Positions 16,506-24,986 of a DNA stretch of 64,000 bases are shown here, piece by piece. This DNA comes from Ga0077560 sp046330435 (GTDB lineage: Bacteria; Actinomycetota; Thermoleophilia; Miltoncostaeales; Miltoncostaeaceae): the NCBI GenBank assembly GCA_046330435.1, contig JAXLST010000007.1, forward strand, positions 124,001-188,000, read 5' to 3'. The position numbers and the translations under genes were made by a program. Numbering within the stretch: position 1 is the stretch's first letter; each line of letters begins with the position of its first letter. The notes under the pieces are model-generated. The model was not told the DNA's origin. It did not search any database and saw only the letters and a list, made by a program, of their open reading frames with translations.

Positions 16506-18748
16506 GCATCCTGTGGCGTTCCCCGCTGCTGGACGCCTCGGACCACGCCTCCGGGGCGCGCGCGATGGTGCGTGCCCTCGACGCCGCCGGCGTCGGGCTG
16601 AGCCTGCAGCAGACCCCGTGGGGCACGCCCTCGGTGGTGTCGGAGGCCGAGCTCGCCTGGCTCGCCCGCCGGGATGTCCCTGCGGGGCACGTGGGCACCA
16701 CGGTGCAGCGCACCGTCGCCCGGCTGCTGACCCCCTACGTCGACGGCATCCGCGTTGCCTGGACCGGGATCGCCGGTACGGCGCCCGACCGCGAGGCGCT
16801 GCTGCGCCTGCGGCAGATGGACGTGGTGTGGGTGCCGACGCACGCCCAGCGCGACGCGCTGCTCGCCGCGGGCCTCGAGGAGTCCCGGGTGCTCGCCCTG
16901 CCCGAGCCGGTGGACCTGGCGATCGTGCGCCCGGACGCGCCGGCCTTCGCCGCGCCCGGTGCCCACGGCACCGTCTTCATCGCCATGTGCGGCCCCACCC
17001 CCGCCGACGGCGCCGACCTGCTGGCCCGCGCCTGGGCCCGGGCGTTCCGCCCCGGCGACGACGTGACCCTGGTCCTGGTGCCCGCCGTGGGGGAGCGCAC
17101 GTCCGGTCCCGAGCCCCTGGCCGAGGCGATGGTCGCGGCGCTGCGCGAGGACGGCCGTGACCCGTCGGCCGTCGCGGACCTGGTGATCCTGGACGAGCCG
17201 CTCTCGGACCGCCGCGTCGCGGGCCTGCTCGCCGGCGCCGACGTGGTGGTCGTGCCCGCGCGGGCCGCGGGCCTCACCCGGCGCATCGCGGAGGCCGCCG
17301 CGGCCGGCCGCCCGGTCGTCGGCGCCGCCGCGCACGGGGTCACGGACGCCACCGGCTGGACCGTCGACGCGGAGATCGTGCCGGTGGGCGAGCGCGCCGA
17401 GCACCGGGAGCTCGCCGAGAGCTGGTGGCGCGAGCAGGACCCCGACGCCCTGGCCGCCGCGCTGGCCGCCGCGCACGCCGACCCGGCCGGACGCGCCGCA
17501 CGGGGCGCCACCGCCCGCGCCGCCGCGGCCGCGCACGACCACAACACCGTCGCCGCAGCGGCCCTCGCGCACCTGGCGGGCGCGGTGCCCGCGCGGCCCG
17601 CCGGCAAGCTGCGGCTGGGACTCACCCGCGCCGTCCTGGAGGGCCCCATCCTGGGCCCGTCGTCGCTCGCCGGCCTCAACCGCGACCTCGCCAGGGCCCT
17701 GGCCAGCGGCTGGGAGGTGGAGCTGTCGGTGGTGGAGGTCGAGGCCGTCGCGGCCGACGTGCTGCCGCCCGACGGCGACCCCCTGGTGACCGCGATGGCG
17801 CTGCGCCACGCCGGCGTGCCGCACGTGGTGGTGCGCGACCAGCACCCGCCGCTGTTCGCCGCGCCCGCCCACGGGGCGCTGGTGCACTTCCTGCACTGGG
17901 AGTTCGGCGCCCTGCCGGAGCAGTGGCGAGCCGGCGCCGCCGCCCTGGACGAGATCTGGGTGGTGTCCCCGCACGTGCGGGACGCCCTGATCGCCGACGG
18001 CGTCCACCCCGACCGCGTCACCGAGATCCCGATGGGCGTCGACACCGGCCGGTTCAACCCCGGCGCGCCCGAGATGGACCTGGGCGACGCCGCCCCGGGC
18101 CTGCGGTTCCTGTTCATCGGCGGGCTGGTGTGGCGCAAGGGCGCCGACCTGCTGCTGGAGGCGTACCGCCGCGCCTTCACGCGCGACGACGACGTGACCC
18201 TGGTGGTGAAGGACTTCGGCGCCGGCGGGCCGTACCCGCCCAGCCCGGACGCCGAGCGCGCCGCCCGGATGGCCGCCGACACGGGCGGACCGCGCGTGCT
18301 CCACCTCACCGGGATGCTCCCCGCGGACGCCCTTCCGGGGCTGTACCGGGCGTGCGACTGCCTCGTGCACCCGTACCGCGCCGAGGCATTCGGGCTCACC
18401 ATGCTCGAGGCCATGGCCTGTGGCCTCACGGTGATCGCGCCGGACCACGGCCCCGCCGGGGCGTTCCTGCTGCCCGATGCCGCGATCCCCCTGCCCGCCC
18501 ACCTGGTGCGGGCGCCCACCAACCGCTTCGGCCCGTGGACCATGCCCGAGCCGCCGCTGGTGGGGGAGGTCGCCGTCGACGACCTGGCCGCCGCGATGCG
18601 CGGCGTCTACGAGGACCCCGCCGGGGTCGCCCGCCGCGCCGCCCGCGCGGTGGAGGTCGCATCCGCACGTACCTGGACCCGCGCCGCCGGCGTCGCCGCC
18701 GACCGGCTGCGGATCCTCGCCGCAACGCCCAGGAGGGCCGCCGCATGA
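16502..18748 (+). CDS. Tandem GT-B glycosyltransferase, N-terminal half degenerate
   Basis: 748 aa made of two GT4-like halves. The first (1-375) starts ILWRSPLLDASDHASGA and keeps GDDVTLVL, but has PARAAGLTRRIAEAAAAG where an E-x7-E donor-site motif should be. The second (from about 376, VLEGPILGPSSLAGLNRD) is complete: LHWEFG, RKGADLLLEAYRRAF, KDFGAGGPY, CDCLVHPYRAEAFGL with E-x7-E, and MACG. It therefore likely has one working active site. It overlaps both neighbours by 4 bases (ATGA) in the five-gene array. Sugar and acceptor are unknown. Confidence 0.8.
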   Translation: MSILWRSPLLDASDHASGARAMVRALDAAGVGLSLQQTPWGTPSVVSEAELAWLARRDVPAGHVGTTVQRTVARLLTPYVDGIRVAWTGIAGTAPDREALLRLRQMDVVWVPTHAQRDALLAAGLEESRVLALPEPVDLAIVRPDAPAFAAPGAHGTVFIAMCGPTPADGADLLARAWARAFRPGDDVTLVLVPAVGERTSGPEPLAEAMVAALREDGRDPSAVADLVILDEPLSDRRVAGLLAGADVVVVPARAAGLTRRIAEAAAAGRPVVGAAAHGVTDATGWTVDAEIVPVGERAEHRELAESWWREQDPDALAAALAAAHADPAGRAARGATARAAAAAHDHNTVAAAALAHLAGAVPARPAGKLRLGLTRAVLEGPILGPSSLAGLNRDLARALASGWEVELSVVEVEAVAADVLPPDGDPLVTAMALRHAGVPHVVVRDQHPPLFAAPAHGALVHFLHWEFGALPEQWRAGAAALDEIWVVSPHVRDALIADGVHPDRVTEIPMGVDTGRFNPGAPEMDLGDAAPGLRFLFIGGLVWRKGADLLLEAYRRAFTRDDDVTLVVKDFGAGGPYPPSPDAERAARMAADTGGPRVLHLTGMLPADALPGLYRACDCLVHPYRAEAFGLTMLEAMACGLTVIAPDHGPAGAFLLPDAAIPLPAHLVRAPTNRFGPWTMPEPPLVGEVAVDDLAAAMRGVYEDPAGVARRAARAVEVASARTWTRAAGVAADRLRILAATPRRAAA

Positions 18749-20811
18749 GGATCGCACTGCGTGGACCCGCGGTCGGGGCCGGCTGCCGCGCCGCCGGCGT
18801 GCGCACGCTGCACGCCGCGCTGCTTCGGGCGGGCGCCGACGCCGTCCTCGAGGCCTGCGATCCGGGCGGGCCGGTCACGCCCCGCGACGGCCTGCCGCCG
18901 CGCGATGCGCGCGGCCCGGTGGAGGCCCACCTGCAGTGGTGCGCCGCCGCGGACGTCGAGGCGCATGTCGACGCCCCGGTGCGCGTCGCGCGCATCAGCC
19001 AGCCGCACCCGGTCACCGCCGCCGAGGCGGAGCTCCTGCGCGGCCTCGACGAGGTGTGGGTGCGCGACGACACGGTGCGCGACCACCTGCTGGGCCTCGG
19101 CATCGACGGCGAGCGCCTGTGGGTGTGCCCGGACCCGGTGGACGTCGCCGGGGCCGCGGCGATCGCCCCGCCCGGCGCCCACGGCGCCGTGACCCTGGCC
19201 ATCGAGCCGGACCCCGCGCGGCTCATGAACCTGGTGTGCGTGTGGGCCGAGGTCATGCCGGTGGACGCCGACGCCACCCTGGTGCTGGCCGCCGACGCCG
19301 GCCTGCCGGAGCGCGTCGTGGCCGCCCTGGCCCGCGCCGGGCACCGCGAGGTCGACATCGCCGACCTCATGCTCATCTGCGAGCCCCTGTCGGACCGCGA
19401 GCGGCTGGGGCTCATCGCCTCCGCCGGCCTGGTGCTCACGCCGTCGCCCCGCATCGCCGCCGAGGCCGCCGCCCTGGGTGTGCCGTGCGCGGACCTGGGG
19501 ATCGACGCGCCGGTGCTCGCCGCCAAGCTGTGCCGCCGCGAGGAGTGGGTGCCGCAGGCCCCGTCCGCGCGCCACGACGCCGCCCGCGTGGCCGGCGAGG
19601 TGGCCGGCCGCCTGCAGGGCCTCGCCCGCTTCCGCCGCGCCGCCGGCGGGTACGCGGGACGCCCGCGCGCCGTGCTCGAGGGGTCCATGTTCGGCGCCCA
19701 CTCGCTCGCCGCCGTCAACCGCGGCCTGTCCCGCGCGATGCTGCGCCAGGGCCGCGTGGACCTCGCGCTGCGCAACAGCGAGGGGGCCGTGCTGGACCCG
19801 TCCGCGCCGGTGGACGCCTCCATCCGGTCCCTGGTGTGGGGATGCCTGCGCGAGCACGACGGCCCGCCCCAGGTGACCATCCGCCACGGCCACCCCGCCG
19901 ACCTGTCCCCCGTGGCCGACGGCCGCCTGGTCGCAGTGCTGCCCTGGGAGTTCGGCGGCGCGCCGGTGGAGTGGGTGGACTGCCTGGACCGCGGCGTCGA
20001 CGAGATCTGGGTGCCCACCGATTACGTGCGCGACGGCTTCGTGTCGGCGGGCGCGCCGGCCGGGCGGGTCGCGGTGGTCCCCAACGGCGTGGACACCGCC
20101 ATGTTCCACCCGGCGGCCGCGGCGATGGACCTGGGCGACGGCGCCCCGGGATACCGGTTCCTGTACGTCGGCGGCCTGGCGTGGCGCAAGGGCGTGGACC
20201 TGCTGGTGGACGCCTACCGCATGGCCTTCGGCCCGGACGACGACGTGACCCTGGTGCTCAAGGACTTCGGCGCGGGCGGCCCGTACGGGTCGGACGGCGT
20301 GGACCGGCTGGTGGAGGAGCTCGCCGCCGACCCGTCGGCGCCGCGCGTGATGCGCCTCACCGGCCCCATGCCGGAGGGGCTCATGCCCGGGCTCTACGCG
20401 GCGTGCGACTGCCTGGTGCACCCGTACCGCGGCGAGGCGTACGGCATGACGATGGCCGAGGCCATGGCCACCGGCCTGCCGGTGATCGCCCCCGACCGCG
20501 GCGCGGCCCGGGCGTTCATGGACGCCGACACGGCGCTGCTGGTCCCGTCCCGGCGCCGCGAGCTGGACGTCCCGGAGCTCGCCGGGCAGCGGCTGCTCCT
20601 TCCGGCCGCGGTGAACGAGGTGGAGGTGGAGGCCCTGGCATCGCGCATGCGGTGGGCGTACGAGTGCCGCGACCTGGCCGCCGACACCGGCCGCCGCGCG
20701 GCCGCCGCGATCGCCGCCGGCCACACGTGGGGACGGGCCGCGCGCATCGCCGCCGAGCGCCTGTCGGCCCTCGCGGCGTCCGGCGAGATGGCGCGGGAGG
20801 TGGCGGCATGA
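18745..20811 (+). CDS. Tandem GT-B glycosyltransferase, N-terminal half strongly decayed
   Basis: 688 aa. The N-terminal half is about 308 residues, begins IALRGPAVGAGCRAAGVR and retains only traces of the fold (DADATLVLAA, CEPLSDRERLGL, PSPRIAAEAAALG), without a donor-site glutamate pair. The C-terminal half (from VLEGSMFGAHSLAAVNRG) is intact: PWEFGGAP, WRKGVDLLVDAYRMAF, KDFGAGGPYG, CDCLVHPYRGEAYGM with E-x7-E, and PDRGAARAFMD. It is coupled by ATGA at both ends. The N-terminal remnant may now serve in acceptor binding or complex assembly. Confidence 0.8.
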   Translation: MRIALRGPAVGAGCRAAGVRTLHAALLRAGADAVLEACDPGGPVTPRDGLPPRDARGPVEAHLQWCAAADVEAHVDAPVRVARISQPHPVTAAEAELLRGLDEVWVRDDTVRDHLLGLGIDGERLWVCPDPVDVAGAAAIAPPGAHGAVTLAIEPDPARLMNLVCVWAEVMPVDADATLVLAADAGLPERVVAALARAGHREVDIADLMLICEPLSDRERLGLIASAGLVLTPSPRIAAEAAALGVPCADLGIDAPVLAAKLCRREEWVPQAPSARHDAARVAGEVAGRLQGLARFRRAAGGYAGRPRAVLEGSMFGAHSLAAVNRGLSRAMLRQGRVDLALRNSEGAVLDPSAPVDASIRSLVWGCLREHDGPPQVTIRHGHPADLSPVADGRLVAVLPWEFGGAPVEWVDCLDRGVDEIWVPTDYVRDGFVSAGAPAGRVAVVPNGVDTAMFHPAAAAMDLGDGAPGYRFLYVGGLAWRKGVDLLVDAYRMAFGPDDDVTLVLKDFGAGGPYGSDGVDRLVEELAADPSAPRVMRLTGPMPEGLMPGLYAACDCLVHPYRGEAYGMTMAEAMATGLPVIAPDRGAARAFMDADTALLVPSRRRELDVPELAGQRLLLPAAVNEVEVEALASRMRWAYECRDLAADTGRRAAAAIAAGHTWGRAARIAAERLSALAASGEMAREVAA

Positions 20812-22625
20812 GCGTCCTGCTGCGCGCCCCCGTGGACCGGCCCGGCGTGCGCGCCGTGCTGGCCGAGCTGTCGCTCATGGGCGTGGACCCGCGCGTGGTG
20901 CACACCGGCCGCGGCGATCTGCTGGCGATGGGGGACCGCGACCGGGCCTGGCTCGCCGCGCACACCGCATGGCGGGACGACGCGGACCTCGCGCACGACC
21001 TGTCCGAGCTGTGGAACGGCCCGGATCCGGCGCCGTGCACCCTCCCGGTGCCCGCCGGCCGCCGCATCGTCCTCGCGCCCGTCTCGGCGCCGGAGGAGGC
21101 CATCGCCGTCCTGCTGGACTGGGTGGAGGCCGCCCCCTCATCCATCGACGCGACCCTCATGGTGGTCGCCGAGGTGCCGGGCATGGCCCTCGCCGAGGCG
21201 ATGGTGAGCGCCGTCGACGACCCGGACGACCTGCCCGACGTGGTCGTGGTGGAGCGCCCCGTGCCGGACATGGCCACCGCGGTCGCCGACAGCACCATCG
21301 TGGTCGCCGCGCTGGGCACGCCCGCCGCGCGCCTGGCCGACGAACTGCAGCGCGCGCAGGTGGACCCGGGCCTCGGCCTGGCCGGCCGCCTCGCGGATGC
21401 GCTCTCCACCACCGCCGCGCCGCCCACCGCCGCACAGGTGGCCGCGTACGTCGCCCAGCGCCTGGGCCGCGAGCGCCGCCGCACCCGCCGCCGTCCCGCC
21501 GGGCCGCCCGCCCGGCCGCTGGTGGCGGTGGAGGGCGCCGTGACCTCGGTGACCTCCCTGGCCCAGCTCAACCGGGACCTCGCCCGCGCGCTCATGGACC
21601 GCGGGGACGTGGACGTGGCGTTCAGCGAGCGCTTCCCGGGCCCGCTGGCGGCCGACCCGGACGTGGCCGAGCTGGTGCTGCGCGCCGCGCCGCTGGACCG
21701 CCCCCCGGACCTGCTGATCCGCAACGACCACCCGCCGTCGTTCGCGCGCCCCGCCGCGGGCCGCGTGGCGGCCTGGCTGCACTGGGAGTTCGGCCCGCCG
21801 CCGCGGGAGTGGCTGCACGCCGCCCAGATCTGCGCCGACGAGGTGTGGGTGGACTCCGAGGTGGTGCGCGAGGACTTCCTCAACGCCGGCCTGCCCGCCG
21901 ATCGCGTGGTCGTGGTGCCGCTGGGCGTCGACACCGCGCGGTTCGGCCCGCACGTCCCCGCGGTCCGCATGGGCGACGACGACGGCTTCCGGTTCCTGTT
22001 CGTGGGCGGGCTGGTGCACCGCAAGGGCGTGGACCTGCTGCTGGAGGCGTACCGCCGGGCGTTCACCCGCGCCGACGACGTCACGCTGGTGCTCAAGCGC
22101 TTCGGCGCGGGCGGCCCGTACCCGGCCAACGAGCTGGACACCATGGCGGAGGCCATGGCCGCGGACCCCTCGGGCCCCCGTGTTCGGATGCTCGACGGCC
22201 CGATGCGCGAGGCCGACATGGCCGGCCTCTACCGGGCGTGCGACTGCCTGGTGCACCCGTACCGCGGCGAGGCCTTCGGGATGACGATGATCGAGGCGAT
22301 GGCCAGCGGCCTGCCGGTGATCGCCCCCGACCGCGGCGCCGCGCGCGAGTTCATGGACGGTTCGACCGCCGTGCTGCTGCCCGCCGCGCGCCGGGTGCTG
22401 CCGACCCTCACCGACGGGGAGGGCCGCGCGCTGTCCGGCCCGCCGGTGGTGCACGAGATCGACGTGGCCGACCTGGCCGCCGGCATGCGCCGCGTGTTCG
22501 AGGACCGCTCCTCGGCCGCGGCCACGGGCGCCCGCGCCGCCGCGTCCGTGCGCGCCGCGCGCGGGTGGGACCTCGCCGCGGGCGTCGTCGCATCGCGGAT
22601 CTGCCCCCTGCCGGCCGCGGCATGA
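20808..22625 (+). CDS. GT-B glycosyltransferase with vestigial N-terminal half
   Basis: 605 aa. The N-terminal region has shrunk to about 235 residues (start VLLRAPVDRPGVRAVLAEL, then SIDATLMVVAEVPG and VVVERPVPDM) and shows no catalytic motif. The C-terminal half (from VEGAVTSVTSLAQLNRD) is complete: LHWEFGPPP, HRKGVDLLLEAYRRAF, KRFGAGGPY, CDCLVHPYRGEAFGM with E-x7-E, and SGLPVIAPDRGAAREFMDG. It is the fourth member of the array, ATGA-coupled both sides. Together with its two upstream neighbours it forms a series in which the first half is progressively lost. Confidence 0.8.
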   Translation: MSVLLRAPVDRPGVRAVLAELSLMGVDPRVVHTGRGDLLAMGDRDRAWLAAHTAWRDDADLAHDLSELWNGPDPAPCTLPVPAGRRIVLAPVSAPEEAIAVLLDWVEAAPSSIDATLMVVAEVPGMALAEAMVSAVDDPDDLPDVVVVERPVPDMATAVADSTIVVAALGTPAARLADELQRAQVDPGLGLAGRLADALSTTAAPPTAAQVAAYVAQRLGRERRRTRRRPAGPPARPLVAVEGAVTSVTSLAQLNRDLARALMDRGDVDVAFSERFPGPLAADPDVAELVLRAAPLDRPPDLLIRNDHPPSFARPAAGRVAAWLHWEFGPPPREWLHAAQICADEVWVDSEVVREDFLNAGLPADRVVVVPLGVDTARFGPHVPAVRMGDDDGFRFLFVGGLVHRKGVDLLLEAYRRAFTRADDVTLVLKRFGAGGPYPANELDTMAEAMAADPSGPRVRMLDGPMREADMAGLYRACDCLVHPYRGEAFGMTMIEAMASGLPVIAPDRGAAREFMDGSTAVLLPAARRVLPTLTDGEGRALSGPPVVHEIDVADLAAGMRRVFEDRSSAAATGARAAASVRAARGWDLAAGVVASRICPLPAAA

Positions 22626-24898
22626 GGGTCGTCTGGCGCGGACCCCTCACCGACCCCAGCGGCTTCGCGTCGCAGGGCCGGGCCTTCGTGCGCGGCCTCG
22701 CCGAGTGCGGGGCCGAGCTGCGGGTGGAGCACCTGGTGTGGCACTGGCGGGAGGCGGTCACCCCGCTCGAGCGTGAGCGCCTGGCCGACCTGATCGCCGC
22801 GCCCGCCGTCCCCGCCGACGCCCACATCCAGCACACCCTGGCCCGCCTGTTCGACCCGTACTCCTCGGGCCGCGTGCGCGTGGGGCGCACCGCCTGGGAG
22901 GTGGACCGCGTGCCGGCCGACTGGGCCGCCCGCGCCGCCCAGATGGACGAGCTGTGGGTGCCGTGCGCGCACAACGCCCTGGCGTTCGAGCGCTCCGGGC
23001 TGGAGCCGGACCGCCTGTGGGTCCTGCCGGAGCCGCTGGAGCTCGACCGCTTCCGTCCCGGCGCCGCGCCGGCGCTGCAGGTCCCCGGAGCCCACGGCAC
23101 CGTGTTCCTGGCCAGCCTCGACTGGAGCCTGCGCAAGGGCTGGGACGTGCTGGTGGACGCGTGGCTGGAGGCGTTCGCGCCCGGCGACGACGTGACCCTG
23201 GTGCTCAAGGCGTTCTCGAGTCGCGGCCTCACCGCGGCCGACATCCAGGACCGCCTGGTTGCCCACATCCGCGCCGGCGGCGGGGACCCCGCCCGCATGG
23301 CCGACGTCGTGCTGCTGGACGAGCTCCTGGACGGCCGGGCCCTGGCCGGCCTGTACGCGGCATGCGACGTCTACGTCGCGCCCAGCCGCGGCGAGGGCTT
23401 CTGCCGCCCGGTCGCCGAGGCCATGGCCGCCGGCCGCCCGGTCATCGCGACCGCCCACTCCGGTCCCGCGGACTTCGTGGACGACGCGGTGGGGTGGCCC
23501 CTGCCGTGGACCGAGGTGCCGGTGGGCGACGCGGCCCGCGAGGAGAGCCTCTGGCCCGACGGCGCCCGCTGGGCCGAGCCCGACCGGGACGCCCTGGTGG
23601 CCGCGCTGCGCGCCGCGCACGCCGACGCCGGCGCCCGGCGCGCCCGGGGCGAGGCCGCCCTGGCCGCCGCGCAGCGGTTCGACCACGTCCGCATCGCCCG
23701 CCTGGCCCTGGAGCGCCTGGAGGCCGTGATGCCGCGCGACCGCCGCACCGGGCTGCGCGCCGTGCGCCCCGGCCTGCCCGCCGCGCTGCTGGTGGGGTCC
23801 GTCTTCGGCGCCCACTCCCTGGCCGGCGTGAACCGCGAGCTCGCCCGCGCGCTGGTGCGCACCGGGCGGCTGGAGCTGGGCCTGGTGGACACCGAGGGCG
23901 CGTCCCTGGACCCCGCGGACCCCGGCCTGGCGCCCCTGGCGCCGCTGGTGGAGGGGTTGCTGCCGCACGTGGACGTCACCATCCGGCACGCCTACCCGCC
24001 GTGCTTCGACCCGGGCGCGCCCGGGCGCGTCGTGCAGATCCTGCACTGGGAGTACGGGCCCGTCCCGCGGGCCTGGGTGGAGGCGCAGCGCACCGGCATC
24101 GACGAGGTGTGGGCCGCGTCGCGGTGGGTGGCCGACTGGATGGTGCGCAGCGGGATGGACGCGGACCGCGTCGCCCACGTGCCCCTGGGCATCGACCCCG
24201 CCCGCTTCCGGCCGGGCCTCGACCCGCTGGACCTGGGGGAGGCCGCGCCCGGCTACCGGTTCCTGTTCGTCGGCGGGTTCATCTGGCGCAAGGGCGTCGA
24301 CCTGCTGCTGGACGCCTACGCCCGGGCCTTCACCCGCCGCGACGACGTGACCCTGGTGCTGAAGGACTTCGGCGCCGGCGGCCCGTACGTGCCGCAGGAC
24401 ATCACCGAGCGCATCGGCCGCCTGGCCGCCGACCCGTCGGCGCCGCGTATCGCGCACTTCACCGGGGCGCTCCCGGAGGCCGACATGCCGCGGCTCTACG
24501 CGGCGTGCGACTGCCTGGTGCACCCGTACCGCGGGGAGGGCTACGCCCTGCCCATCGCGGAGGCCATGGGCTGCGGGCTGCCCGTGGTGGTCCCCGCCGG
24601 CGGAGCCTGCACCGACTACGCGGTGCCCGGCACCGCCGTGCTGGTGCCCGCCGCCGAGGGGACCATGGCGACCGATGAGATCGGCGGGATGCGGCTGGCC
24701 GCCCCGCCGCGGCTGGTGGAGGTGTCGGTGGACGACCTCGCCGCCGCGATGCGCGGCGCGTACGAGCGGCAGGACGAGCACCGCGCCATGGGTGCGCGGG
24801 CCGCCGCCCACATGCACGCCGGCCACACCTGGGACCGGACGGCGGCCGTCGCCGCCGCCCGGCTGGAGCACCTGCTGGGCGACCGCCTGGCGGCATGA
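22622..24898 (+). CDS. Bifunctional tandem GT-B glycosyltransferase
   Basis: 758 aa with two halves that both look functional. The first (1-388) has VVWRGPLTDPSGFASQGRAF, LRKGWDVLVDAWLEAF, GDDVTLVLKAFSSRG and PSRGEGFCRPVAEAMAAG with E-x7-E. The second has SVFGAHSLAGVNREL, LHWEYGPVP, WRKGVDLLLDAYARAF, KDFGAGGPY and HPYRGEGYALPIAEAMGCG with E-x7-E. It may add two sugars, or be the ancestor-like form of the array. Last of the five overlapping genes. 88 bases with a new promoter-like site separate it from the GT2-TPR gene. Confidence 0.82.
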   Translation: MRVVWRGPLTDPSGFASQGRAFVRGLAECGAELRVEHLVWHWREAVTPLERERLADLIAAPAVPADAHIQHTLARLFDPYSSGRVRVGRTAWEVDRVPADWAARAAQMDELWVPCAHNALAFERSGLEPDRLWVLPEPLELDRFRPGAAPALQVPGAHGTVFLASLDWSLRKGWDVLVDAWLEAFAPGDDVTLVLKAFSSRGLTAADIQDRLVAHIRAGGGDPARMADVVLLDELLDGRALAGLYAACDVYVAPSRGEGFCRPVAEAMAAGRPVIATAHSGPADFVDDAVGWPLPWTEVPVGDAAREESLWPDGARWAEPDRDALVAALRAAHADAGARRARGEAALAAAQRFDHVRIARLALERLEAVMPRDRRTGLRAVRPGLPAALLVGSVFGAHSLAGVNRELARALVRTGRLELGLVDTEGASLDPADPGLAPLAPLVEGLLPHVDVTIRHAYPPCFDPGAPGRVVQILHWEYGPVPRAWVEAQRTGIDEVWAASRWVADWMVRSGMDADRVAHVPLGIDPARFRPGLDPLDLGEAAPGYRFLFVGGFIWRKGVDLLLDAYARAFTRRDDVTLVLKDFGAGGPYVPQDITERIGRLAADPSAPRIAHFTGALPEADMPRLYAACDCLVHPYRGEGYALPIAEAMGCGLPVVVPAGGACTDYAVPGTAVLVPAAEGTMATDEIGGMRLAAPPRLVEVSVDDLAAAMRGAYERQDEHRAMGARAAAHMHAGHTWDRTAAVAAARLEHLLGDRLAA

Positions 24899-24922
24899 GC
24901 CGGCCGGGGGGAAGCCCCCGGC

Positions 24923-24949
24923 TCAAGTCCTCGATGCCCCCGCCGATGA
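24923..24949 (+). promoter_or_regulatory. Sigma-28-like promoter, GT2-TPR gene
   Basis: TCAA (24923-24926), 15 bases, GCCGATGA (24942-24949), identical in both boxes and spacing to the site at 14129. GC-rich inverted segments (GGGGG/CCCCC) surround it, which may also end the preceding array. Confidence 0.65.
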
Positions 24950-24986
24950 CGGGGGCGTCTCGAACTCGAACGCACGGGAGCGTGCA

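Noticed and set aside
20969..24898. Single 1309-codon glycosyltransferase
   Set aside because: The first 550 codons are an Arg-rich shadow of the upstream gene. The ATG at 22622 overlaps its stop exactly as in the rest of the array.
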